22,804 bases of DNA from a virus. The position numbers were made by a program, and so were the translations under genes. Every line of letters starts with the position of its first letter. Position 1 is the stretch's first letter. The DNA lies in IMG/VR virus record IMGVR_UViG_3300013127_000034, positions 1 to 22,804 of that record; one strand, given 5' to 3'. Below the pieces are notes generated by a model, which ran no database searches, had not been told where the DNA came from, and saw only the letters and a list, made by a program, of their open reading frames with translations. Shown here piece by piece: positions 16,382-22,746 of this stretch.

Positions 16382-16765
16382 TCAGCTCGCCGCCGCCTTA
16401 CGGCGGTTGGCTGGGGGCGGTGGCGCCTGCTCCGGCTCTGGTGCCGGGGCAGGCGCCTGCGCTGGTGCCGCTGCCGCCTTCGCGGCTTGGGCCTCCTGCC
16501 TCGCGGAGAATACCTCCGCGAGGAGTCGCCCTTCCCGCTCGCTGTGGACCATGCGTCGAGTGTGGAGCGCCAGCTCCACACCGCGCACCCCGTCGGCCTG
16601 CCAGGCCTCGACGAGTGCGGCGTTGTCCTCGGCCAGCTTCTTGGCCGAGCGACCCTCCAGGATCCACCGTGCGGTGACCCCGAGGATCACCACGCTCGCC
16701 GTCCCACCGACGGCGAAAACCAGCCATCCCCAAACGCCCAACAGGATCACGGGCATGTTGCCCAC
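16382..16765 (-). CDS. Membrane-anchored coiled-coil protein with Pro/Ala-rich tail, GC-rich island
   Basis: The 127-residue protein has one N-terminal membrane segment (about residues 5-33: VILLGVWGWLVFAVGGTASVVILGV), then a charged helical stretch with coiled-coil character (about 36-90) and a Pro/Ala/Glu tail (PAQAPAPAPEPEQ) ending in basic NRRK. The start is GTG at 16765 with GAGGAG (minus strand of 16770-16775) a few bases upstream; an ATG at 16756 behind AAGGTGG is an alternative. The layout of membrane anchor plus coiled coil resembles inner-membrane spanins or holin-associated proteins, but no partner or endolysin is visible here. Codons are almost all G/C-ending, unlike its neighbours, suggesting foreign origin. 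It is the first gene of a two-gene minus-strand unit. Confidence 0.6.
   Translation of the reverse strand: MGNMPVILLGVWGWLVFAVGGTASVVILGVTARWILEGRSAKKLAEDNAALVEAWQADGVRGVELALHTRRMVHSEREGRLLAEVFSARQEAQAAKAAAAPAQAPAPAPEPEQAPPPPANRRKAAAS
16499..16581. repeat. Two perfect hairpins within the GC-rich membrane gene
   Basis: First hairpin: CCTCGCGGAG (16499-16508), loop AATAC, CTCCGCGAGG (16514-16523), a 10-base perfect stem. Second: GTGTGGAGC (16560-16568), loop GCCA, GCTCCACAC (16573-16581), a 9-base perfect stem. Nearby, GGCGCCTGC occurs at 16422-16430 and again at 16452-16460, with its inverse at 16449-16457. Confidence 0.85.
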
Positions 16766-16771
16766 CTTTCT

Positions 16772-16791
16772 CCTCGGCGAGCTTGCCGAGG
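16772..16791 (-). promoter_or_regulatory. Hairpin covering the ribosome-binding site of the membrane gene
   Basis: CCTCGGC (16772-16778) and GCCGAGG (16785-16791) form a perfect 7-base stem with a 6-base loop. On the minus strand the 3' arm contains part of GAGGAG (16770-16775), the Shine-Dalgarno for the GTG start at 16765, so the structure could block translation. On the plus strand it could act as a weak stop signal, but it lacks a T-tract. Confidence 0.5.
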
Positions 16792-16830
16792 TCTACATAT
16801 TCTTATACCCCAACAACGCGTCTAATTTTT

Positions 16831-17028
16831 ATGCCCCCTACCTGGAACAAACCGCCCGTATTTTCAGCTACCCTACGACTCTCTCGGCTAGTTTCCGCAC
16901 TCAAGAAGAAAGAGCTAGACGATAAGTTGCAGCGACTACACTCACTGCTACAAAAACAACTGAGGCGCGCGAATGGCGAACTGGGCGACAGTAAATCTAA
17001 GCCAGCTGATCCCCGCGGAACTGACTGA
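16831..17028 (+). CDS. Small basic coiled-coil protein
   Basis: A 65-residue reading frame starts at ATG 16831 and overlaps the start of the next gene by 56 bases. It is basic, with a heptad-like Leu pattern (LVSALKKKELDDKLQRLHSL) suggesting an amphipathic or coiled-coil helix. CTA and GTA codons occur as in genuine genes of this phage. A TTG 48 bases upstream (16783) is a possible alternative start, though it would overlap the hairpin at 16772-16791. No Shine-Dalgarno is visible; TATACC at 16804-16809 might be part of a promoter. The overlap would favour translational coupling with the large gene that follows. The call depends on codon character only, so it is tentative. Confidence 0.45.
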   Translation: MPPTWNKPPVFSATLRLSRLVSALKKKELDDKLQRLHSLLQKQLRRANGELGDSKSKPADPRGTD

Positions 17029-18766
17029 CACGACTACAGCCGTGTCCGATGTTCTGGACACGCTGACTACATATCTAGAGACTCTGCGAGAAGCGCTGCA
17101 GCTGGTTTCGTCGCTTGCGGCTAGCTCTCCAGCTACTGCGCTGGAAAGCGCCCTGCGTGAAGTAATCGACGAAGTTCAGGGTATCGTCAACGGGCTTGCG
17201 AGAGGCACGACGATACATGCCATCTTCATCCCCATACAGAAGCGCTACTATTACCGAGGTGTGCAAGGCACGGTGGGTCAGCAGCTCGGTAGCACCCAAT
17301 CTCCCAACTTCGCCGACCTCGTGAGCGGCGGGGGATTCTCAAATATAGACATCAATACGCTACCTCCCGACGTAGCCAATTTCATCAACGCGTCGTCTTC
17401 CGCAATCGGCGGCAACGAGGGGTTCTGGCGGGAACTGTCAGCGTCCACCTCAGACACCGGCGACGTGCACCGCCCGATATTCCCCGACAACTTCGCTACT
17501 GCAGGGGTATGCGTGCTGTTTGGCGCTACCGACCTTGCCAGCCTGCAGCCTAACTTCAACCTGCTCACAAGCCTGATCCAGGCAGGAGATCACGCTGAGT
17601 TAGCCGCAGGCACACGTCCCACAGTTAAGGACTTGGTAGCACGCGTCACCGCGGACGTGAACACCCTTAGTCAAATGAGCGTGGCTCTGGAGTGGAACTC
17701 CGACGTAGCCCCGACGTCTCTGCGGTTGTTCACCAACGAGACGATGCAAATCAAAGAGGTTTTCATCCTACGTTCTGAGAACGCGAAGTTACGCGACAAG
17801 TTCACCTGGAACCAGTTGTTCTCTCGGCAACCTCGAGAGAGTCCCAGCGACCTGCAGGAAGAGAACGGGGTCAAGGTCGTTGCTCGGGTACCATACGACG
17901 GCGAATTGCCTAAATATACAGACAGCTCCAGTGAGTTGACCCCCGGCAACGTGTACTACTACGCGACTTCCGTGCGCTACGCGACGGTAAACCCGGACGA
18001 CGCAGACGTAAGCAACGCGGAAATTCAGCCCATGAGCGACCTGTCCAACTGTGTGCGGGTAAAGATCAAAGGCACGCCATCACAGGGACGCACCGGCACC
18101 AGCCCCGACTGGCAAGCGACGCCCAACCTGCTCAGCCTATTTCCCAACCTCACTGAGGTCGTTTCACTCATAAACGGACTATTCGCCAACCTGCAAACAC
18201 GTACTACGGTGGCGAGCTCCACGTCCCAGCTGCTAACCGCCACGATCGCGCAGCTAGACCGCACCGTCACACAGCTACGTGCGGTGGTAGACGACCTCTC
18301 CTCAGTAAACGCGCGGCTAGCTGCCATCAGCGGAGAATCAGCCGCGGGTCTGTCCGCTACGGTCATCACGTTAGGGTCGGGAGGCATCAACGGCTGGCTG
18401 GGAGAGCTGGCCCGCCGCCTGTCTGATACTTCCGACTCTACCCGCCCTGCTTTCGACAACGGCGAACTAGTCGCCGGCGTAGTCTTCCTGTGCGGCGCCC
18501 CGGGCATCGACCAGCTGGCGGCCACTATAAGCCTGCTGGAGGCATTCTTCGGTAGCTCCGAGAGCTCTACCCTGCTGGCCGCCATAGACAGCGTGGAGGC
18601 TGTCGCAGCCACCTCCTACACCATCAGCTTTGACGACACCATGACTGCGTCGCGCAGTACCGAGACCGAGACCGCCGAAGCCACCGCTGCCGCGGCCGCC
18701 ACGGAACCTACGTCCGGCTCCGTTTTCAACGCTGCGCTGCAGCCGACCAACGATAGAACCTGCTGA
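16973..18766 (+). CDS. Large virion-like protein with FN3-like region and internal duplication
   Basis: This 597-residue protein starts behind GAGG (16962-16965). Residues 1-75 form amphipathic helices (TDTTTAVSDVLDTLTTYLETL). Two related blocks occur at about residues 151-200 and 475-522, each with a [FW]xxEL, an SDT, an RP-F-x-N/D, an AGV and a LxG-A pattern. Between them, residues about 235-365 look FN3-like (ALEWNSDVAPTSLRLF, FILRSENAK, then NVYYYATSVRYATVNPDD). A coiled-coil-like region (about 415-460) precedes the second block, and the C-terminus is Thr/Ala/Glu-rich. It has no membrane segment. The size, FN3 content and neighbours fit a baseplate or tail component, but no specific family is recognised. 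Confidence 0.6.
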   Translation: MANWATVNLSQLIPAELTDTTTAVSDVLDTLTTYLETLREALQLVSSLAASSPATALESALREVIDEVQGIVNGLARGTTIHAIFIPIQKRYYYRGVQGTVGQQLGSTQSPNFADLVSGGGFSNIDINTLPPDVANFINASSSAIGGNEGFWRELSASTSDTGDVHRPIFPDNFATAGVCVLFGATDLASLQPNFNLLTSLIQAGDHAELAAGTRPTVKDLVARVTADVNTLSQMSVALEWNSDVAPTSLRLFTNETMQIKEVFILRSENAKLRDKFTWNQLFSRQPRESPSDLQEENGVKVVARVPYDGELPKYTDSSSELTPGNVYYYATSVRYATVNPDDADVSNAEIQPMSDLSNCVRVKIKGTPSQGRTGTSPDWQATPNLLSLFPNLTEVVSLINGLFANLQTRTTVASSTSQLLTATIAQLDRTVTQLRAVVDDLSSVNARLAAISGESAAGLSATVITLGSGGINGWLGELARRLSDTSDSTRPAFDNGELVAGVVFLCGAPGIDQLAATISLLEAFFGSSESSTLLAAIDSVEAVAATSYTISFDDTMTASRSTETETAEATAAAAATEPTSGSVFNAALQPTNDRTC

Positions 18767-18772
18767 CAACGC

Positions 18773-18778
18773 TATAAT
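18773..18778 (+). promoter_or_regulatory. Consensus -10 box with leaderless start
   Basis: A perfect TATAAT ends six bases before the ATG at 18785. No -35 match is seen at 16-18 bases, and there is no Shine-Dalgarno. The predicted transcription start coincides with the start codon, so the mRNA would be leaderless. Confidence 0.5.
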
Positions 18779-18784
18779 AGCCAC

Positions 18785-19171
18785 ATGCCGACACTTACCG
18801 CCACGTTAACGCTGTCCTACGGCAGTACCGTCCCCGATGGATCCGTGCCGTGCCGTGAGCCGTTCACGTTCACCCTGGCGTACACCGAGGTGTCCATAAA
18901 GACGGTACAAATCGCCGCCAGCTCGGTTGATGTGCCTGTTCTACTGGATACCGTCACCGCCCCCAAGTTCGTACTAGTACGTTCGGTGGTGACCGACGTG
19001 GTCGTCAAAGTGTCCGATGGCGTCGTAGTGACGCCCACACCTACCGCGGTGGCCGCTGCGTCCGGTTGGATTTGCATTGCGAACCCCACGGGCCAGACCA
19101 TTAACCGGTTCCTAGTCACCACACCAGCGTCCACCACCGGGTCGACCGTAAGTTTCATGGCCTTCGAGTGA
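18785..19171 (+). CDS. Small beta-rich virion-like protein
   Basis: The 128-residue protein is rich in Val, Thr and Ser with alternating hydrophobic strands throughout (TLTATLTLSYGSTV, VQIAASSVDVPVLLDTV, then DVVVKVSDGVVVTPTPTA and SGWICIANPTGQTINRFLV). It lacks a membrane segment or signal peptide. The pattern resembles small all-beta proteins that lie near tail and baseplate genes of tailed phages, but no function can be assigned. It follows the 597-residue protein by 18 bases, which include a consensus -10 box. It ends six bases before the next gene, so the two are probably co-transcribed. Confidence 0.6.
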   Translation: MPTLTATLTLSYGSTVPDGSVPCREPFTFTLAYTEVSIKTVQIAASSVDVPVLLDTVTAPKFVLVRSVVTDVVVKVSDGVVVTPTPTAVAAASGWICIANPTGQTINRFLVTTPASTTGSTVSFMAFE

Positions 19172-19177
19172 CTCGTC

Positions 19178-19501
19178 GTGAGCGAATTGCCGGAAGGTAT
19201 ACAGCTACTGCTTAGCCAGGGACCCGTAGGTCTCATTGCAGGGCTATTCGTGTGGCTATACCTAAAAGAACGCAAAGAACACGCAGATCTTCGCACTAAA
19301 AAAGAAGACGAGAACAAGGCTGACCGCGAAACGCACTACAAGCAGCTTGACGCTGTTCGGCAAGCGCAGATAAACAGAGAGGCCGAAGTCGCGCAAACCC
19401 TCGATGAGTACGGTCGCAGCGTAGTGACCGCCGTAGAGCAAACCGCATCTCTAGCCAAAGAACTACGGAGTATATATGCGAGACGCGACCGCGACCGCTG
19501 A
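19178..19501 (+). CDS. Membrane protein with coiled coil, holin- or spanin-like
   Basis: The 107-residue protein starts at GTG and has no internal methionine, so this start is likely. Residues about 13-32 form one membrane segment (SQGPVGLIAGLFVWLYLKER), followed by a long charged helix with coiled-coil character to the end (HADLRTKKEDENKADRETHY and beyond). A short N-terminal part outside the segment, one membrane helix and a coil match small holin-like or inner-membrane spanin-like proteins. No endolysin gene lies nearby to confirm a lysis role. It overlaps the next gene by 26 bases, so the two are likely co-expressed. Confidence 0.6.
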   Translation: MSELPEGIQLLLSQGPVGLIAGLFVWLYLKERKEHADLRTKKEDENKADRETHYKQLDAVRQAQINREAEVAQTLDEYGRSVVTAVEQTASLAKELRSIYARRDRDR

Positions 19502-19769
19502 GCGACAGTTCCCGAGCGAGTTAGCCGCCCGTAACCGTCAGACGGTTCGCATGCAGGCCGCACAGATAAACGAGAAGCTCAAACAGCTTCGCGAAGTCAC
19601 TCAGCTGGTCGAAGGACGCCCCTCCGTATGCACCGAAGTGACGGTCCCGCCCGAGCTTACTGAGGACCACTCCTTAGAACGCGCGATGTCCAACACAGAG
19701 CGCGAGATCCTGGCCGCCGAAGACGCCAAATCCTCTCGCCCGCGCAAGAGGACTTGGCTGCCCTGGTAG
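19476..19769 (+). CDS. Small soluble protein overlapping the membrane protein gene
   Basis: The 97-residue protein has a clear CGGAG Shine-Dalgarno at 19466-19470, six bases or so before the ATG, inside the end of the preceding gene. It is hydrophilic and largely helical (EKLKQLREVTQL), with a single Cys and a basic RPRKRTWLPW terminus. It has no lipobox, so it is not an outer-membrane spanin. It ends one base before the minus-strand gene's stop codon, so the two converge tail to tail. Function unknown; the overlap suggests it acts with, or is regulated with, the membrane protein. Confidence 0.6.
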   Translation: MRDATATAERQFPSELAARNRQTVRMQAAQINEKLKQLREVTQLVEGRPSVCTEVTVPPELTEDHSLERAMSNTEREILAAEDAKSSRPRKRTWLPW

Positions 19770-19770
19770 T

Positions 19771-20103
19771 TTATTCAGCGGCGTCTTCGTCAGGACTGGC
19801 TTGAATGCTGAGGCCAGCCTCAGCCGCCTTCTGTGCGCGAAGCGCTACGTACTTGTCGCCTAGCTCCTTGAGCAAGATCGCGGCATCCTGCACGTTGTAC
19901 ACGGTCAAGTACGGACCGATCTTGGGAGTCTGCGTCTGCTCATCGTATTGAGCAGTACCTACTTTGAATGAGTACCGAGGGACGCGCAGTGGCAACTCGG
20001 TCACTTGAACTACAGCTGTGTTTCGGACACGCGTTTCACACGCGGTCCATTCAGGTTTGGGGTAGCGACTCACGGTCATCTCCAGTATATATGGCCTAGA
20101 CAT
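19771..20103 (-). CDS. Unknown small protein downstream of tRNA-Lys
   Basis: This 110-residue protein is mixed: an N-terminal beta-rich part (RNTAVVQVTELPLRVPRYSF) followed by a helix (AAILLKELGDKYVALRAQKAAEAG) and an acidic end (SPDEDAAE). Its ATG lies 21 bases from the 3' end of a tRNA-Lys on the same strand, so the two may be one transcript. An AGGG a few bases before the ATG is the only possible ribosome-binding site. A second in-frame ATG at codon 9 lies four bases after a minus-strand TATACT and could be a leaderless alternative. I do not recognise a family. Confidence 0.6.
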   Translation of the reverse strand: MSRPYILEMTVSRYPKPEWTACETRVRNTAVVQVTELPLRVPRYSFKVGTAQYDEQTQTPKIGPYLTVYNVQDAAILLKELGDKYVALRAQKAAEAGLSIQASPDEDAAE

Positions 20104-20124
20104 TATGCCCTGATTTACCTGTAA

Positions 20125-20197
20125 TGGGACCAGCGGGGATCGAACCCGCGACGGACGCTTTAAAAGAGCGCTACTCTACCGACTGAGTTATGGTCCC
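20125..20197 (-). tRNA. tRNA-Lys (anticodon UUU)
   Basis: On the minus strand the 73 bases fold as a full cloverleaf. GGGACCA/TGGTCCC is the acceptor stem; ACTC/GAGT is the D stem; GCGCT/AGCGT (one G-U) is the anticodon stem with loop CTTTTAA; and GCGGG/CCCGC is the T stem with TTCGATC loop. Discriminator is A. The anticodon TTT reads Lys codons AAA and AAG. The CCA end is not encoded. It lies between a minus-strand small gene and a plus-strand gene. Confidence 0.93.
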
Positions 20198-20207
20198 GTG
20201 ATCGGCC

Positions 20208-20213
20208 TAAAAT
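20208..20213 (+). promoter_or_regulatory. Candidate -10 box with leaderless start
   Basis: TAAAAT (5/6 match to TATAAT) ends six bases before the ATG at 20220, the same geometry as at 18773. No Shine-Dalgarno is present. The upstream region, where a -35 would be, lies inside the tRNA-Lys gene and has no good match. Confidence 0.4.
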
Positions 20214-20219
20214 AACAAC

Positions 20220-20627
20220 ATGCCCAACGTAAAAGGTAGCGCGGGTAAACCAGCCACGATGGATCTCACCACGGGGTCGGCGCACCTACAGGGTGCTGAA
20301 CAGGCCGCTCGTGATATGGGTGCTGGTTTGAACATGTTGAGTGCCGAGGTTGCCGATCTTAACAAGACCCGCCTGGGCCAAAAGACCAACACACCACCTA
20401 AGGCGCGCATACTCAACACAGGGCCGTATACCACGTCAGGCAGTTTGGCGCCTCCCAAAACGGCCGCTTTGGAGGATACGCCCAGTTACCGAATAGCGTC
20501 TTCCACCAGTACCAGCTGCGGCTCGTGCAAACACCGCGTCACTGCTGGTACCGAGAAAGACTACTGCAAACTGCACGACTTCTACGTTAGTGAGGACTAC
20601 GTCTGCGACAGCTGGCGGCCGCGCTAA
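20220..20627 (+). CDS. Small protein with C-terminal four-cysteine cluster
   Basis: The 135-residue protein has a hydrophilic, mostly disordered first two thirds. Its C-terminus carries C-x2-C, then YCKLHDFYVSEDYVCDSW, giving four cysteines spaced as in small zinc- or iron-sulfur-binding domains (from memory a similar 'CGxC...YC...YVCDxW' end occurs in other phages, sometimes called high-potential iron-sulfur-like). Metal or cluster binding is likely, but the type cannot be told from sequence. It may start on a leaderless mRNA and its stop overlaps the stop of the convergent radical SAM gene by 4 bases. Whether the two act together is unknown. Confidence 0.65.
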   Translation: MPNVKGSAGKPATMDLTTGSAHLQGAEQAARDMGAGLNMLSAEVADLNKTRLGQKTNTPPKARILNTGPYTTSGSLAPPKTAALEDTPSYRIASSTSTSCGSCKHRVTAGTEKDYCKLHDFYVSEDYVCDSWRPR

Positions 20628-22081
20628 GCCTCCGGCAGCACGAACGCGCGATACTTGGCGACGAAGTCCTGGGGGTCCGGTAGCGGTAGCAGCTCCTCAC
20701 GGGGGCCGTACGAGGACGGTCCCATAGACCCCTTCACAGCATCTACGTAAGCCGAGAAAGCGCCCTCGAGCACGTGATAGAACCGCGTGTCCACGCCACG
20801 TGCCTTCAGCTGCGCGTCGAACTGCTCGGCCAGTGCCGTGTCGATGCCGATCTGAAGATACGTGTCTTTCTCCGCCACGCGCTCAACCACTGTGAACCAG
20901 TCTTTGTACAGACTAGGCATGACTGACTTGCCGCGACCCGCGGTTTTGTACCCAAGTAGTGTTACCCGGATGTTCGCCTCGGCGCAGGTGTGTAGAATAC
21001 GCGCAAGCTCGTCGAGCTGTACCACGCCCATGACGCACTGGACCATTGCTTTGCTCGCAGGGCAATCAGACTGTGCCAGCTGCCGAATGAGATTCTTCAC
21101 GTCCTTCTCGGACGTAGCCGAGTAAGCAAAAGCCCCGCAGAGCTCGAGTACACGCGTGCGCAGCGCCTTATTGCGCAGCCAGTCCAAGCGCTTCGTCGTG
21201 AAGTTGGGGACGATGTGCTTGTCTCGCGCATACTGCAATATCTCCACGAAGTCCGGGTGCTGCGTGGTCTCGCCACCGCCCAACGCAGCTTCGAACACTT
21301 GCAACTCCGAGAGCGTGTCTAGTACGCGCTTGATGTACGCAGTGTTGCCGTGCACGCCCTCGGGTGTGGAGTCCTGATAACAGAACGCGCAGCCCGCCGT
21401 GCAGTAGTCGGTGATCTTGATGTCTACTAGCTCGGGCGTCTCCGCACGAGTGACTTTACGCTGCAGCGTGATGTCGTCGAACGCCAACCGCATCTTACCG
21501 CCAGAGCGACGGTTGAACAGCGTCCAGAACGCATACTGCGAATCCCAGCGCGCAACGAGGTTGCCGCGTCCCTCACCGCCGAAGAACGACGTAGGCATCT
21601 CCTGCTCTGCGTTGTAGAGCGGGTGTATGTGATCATCGTTGTCGTTGCCGCCAAGAATGGCTACGCCGTCTTGCAGAATGAAATCACTGAACTGCGCCAA
21701 GAACTGCCGATGAACATCGTTCTCGAGCCAGTTACGTGGAAACGTAAGTACGCTCTGATGATCTACACTGGCGTTAATATGCCCCGACCCATCGTTGGTG
21801 TATGAGTGCTTCTCAAACGAGATGTCAGGTAAATCATACATGTCCCGAAGGATATCCGCGGCTACCTCGCCGGGGGTAAATTGACTCAACGCGATATACG
21901 CCTGCGCGGCCAGCCACCAACGCTTGGTCTCGGAGCTAGCCGCGGTAAAATATTCCCATCCGAACTCGTGATCCGACACGTCGTTATCACGGGCGCCGCC
22001 TTTGATAAAAATAATCGAATGGGATGAGGACGAGTTAGTCGCAAATCCCATTCGCACGTTGTATATTTTTAGCTCTCTCAC
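20624..22081 (-). CDS. Radical SAM enzyme with N-terminal TNSSSS motif
   Basis: The 485-residue protein has a radical SAM core. CTAGCAFC gives the C-x3-C-x2-C motif at C227, C231 and C234, binding a [4Fe-4S] cluster that cleaves S-adenosylmethionine. GGE at 269-271 (in LGGGETTQHPDF) is the usual second motif. The N-terminal 220 residues are an additional domain, beginning with MGFATNSSSSHS (residues 11-22), a Ser-rich motif that I recall from other bacterial and phage proteins. GTG at 22081 is chosen because AGGAG lies about seven bases upstream; ATG at codon 11 lacks one. Substrate unknown; no QueE-type features were seen. Promoter unclear. Peptide or nucleotide modification is possible. Confidence 0.85.
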   Translation of the reverse strand: MRELKIYNVRMGFATNSSSSHSIIFIKGGARDNDVSDHEFGWEYFTAASSETKRWWLAAQAYIALSQFTPGEVAADILRDMYDLPDISFEKHSYTNDGSGHINASVDHQSVLTFPRNWLENDVHRQFLAQFSDFILQDGVAILGGNDNDDHIHPLYNAEQEMPTSFFGGEGRGNLVARWDSQYAFWTLFNRRSGGKMRLAFDDITLQRKVTRAETPELVDIKITDYCTAGCAFCYQDSTPEGVHGNTAYIKRVLDTLSELQVFEAALGGGETTQHPDFVEILQYARDKHIVPNFTTKRLDWLRNKALRTRVLELCGAFAYSATSEKDVKNLIRQLAQSDCPASKAMVQCVMGVVQLDELARILHTCAEANIRVTLLGYKTAGRGKSVMPSLYKDWFTVVERVAEKDTYLQIGIDTALAEQFDAQLKARGVDTRFYHVLEGAFSAYVDAVKGSMGPSSYGPREELLPLPDPQDFVAKYRAFVLPEA

Positions 22082-22118
22082 GCGCGCTCCTGATTAAAAC
22101 AATCGGTAGTCTAAACGG

Positions 22119-22147
22119 TTGCCATACGCTACGCTTTTTACTAAGCT
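22119..22147 (+). promoter_or_regulatory. Weak candidate promoter for the HNH gene
   Basis: TTGCCA (22119-22124), a 17-base spacer and TAAGCT (22142-22147) would give a near-leaderless mRNA, as five bases separate this -10 from the ATG at 22153. The -10 match is only 3/6, so the call is weak. It lies in the 71-base divergent gap between the radical SAM and HNH genes. Confidence 0.3.
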
Positions 22148-22152
22148 ACTGC

Positions 22153-22746
22153 ATGCCCACATGCGCCATTCCTTCTTGCGGAAAACACTTCTCCTCGCGC
22201 TACCGTGTCGGGGACAAAATACACAACCTAGCAAGCCGTAAATATTGTCTAGAGTGCAGTCCTTTTGGCTACCACAACACGAAAAAACTAGACGGCAGCG
22301 CGGACCGTAGGCACGGCACTACGCGCCTCACAGGAGAGCTCCGGATTTGCGGCATTTGTCACAAACCAAATACCGCAGTCAAAGGCACGAAATGCGCAGG
22401 GTGTAGTCTTAGGAAACGTAGAGACATGCGATCTGCCGCCATATACGCGGCCGTGGGCACTGCATGCTGGTATTGCGACTACGACAAAGGAATCGCGGCC
22501 AAGTCTGTATTAGAGTGGCACCACGTAGTCCCTGCACATAAACTGCATAATCTAACAACACGCGAAATTATCGGCTGCACGTGGGCTTCTATTCGCGCCG
22601 AAGTCCAGAAGTGCGTATCTTTGTGCTGCCGCTGTCACCGAGAATACCACGCCGGTTTGATACAAACCGAGGAACTGCATAAGCTCCAAGAAACGAAGTG
22701 GAAGTTGTTTGCACCGCTGTTGCCGGTGACTCTGGGCCGTACGTGA
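22153..22746 (+). CDS. HNH endonuclease
   Basis: The 197-residue protein has an N-terminal Cys-rich part (C4, C9, then KYCLECSPFGYHN, with C33 and C36) and a second Cys pair (RICGICHK, then KCAGC), likely zinc ribbons. The HNH nuclease domain follows: CWYC at 105-108, W122-H123-H124, then HKLHNL and CCRCHREYH (158-166), giving the H-N-H catalytic centre and its structural zinc. HNH enzymes of this type are common in phages, often as homing-like elements. The stop codon lies inside the acceptor/T arm of the minus-strand tRNA by 14 bases, so the gene and tRNA are tail to tail. It is probably mobile; the target is unknown. Confidence 0.85.
   Translation: MPTCAIPSCGKHFSSRYRVGDKIHNLASRKYCLECSPFGYHNTKKLDGSADRRHGTTRLTGELRICGICHKPNTAVKGTKCAGCSLRKRRDMRSAAIYAAVGTACWYCDYDKGIAAKSVLEWHHVVPAHKLHNLTTREIIGCTWASIRAEVQKCVSLCCRCHREYHAGLIQTEELHKLQETKWKLFAPLLPVTLGRT

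Noticed and set aside
16014-16925. Long plus-strand reading frame across the two minus-strand membrane genes
   Set aside because: Its protein is Ser/Thr/Arg/Pro-rich low-complexity sequence, as expected from the antisense of GC-rich genes. The minus-strand genes have membrane segments, ribosome-binding sites and coupling.
18763-18768. CTGACA before the TATAAT at 18773 as a -35 box
   Set aside because: Only four bases separate it from the -10 box; a promoter needs about 16-18.
19178-19769. Overlapping pair considered as an inner/outer membrane spanin pair
   Set aside because: The second protein lacks a signal peptide and lipobox cysteine, so the classical two-component spanin arrangement does not fit.
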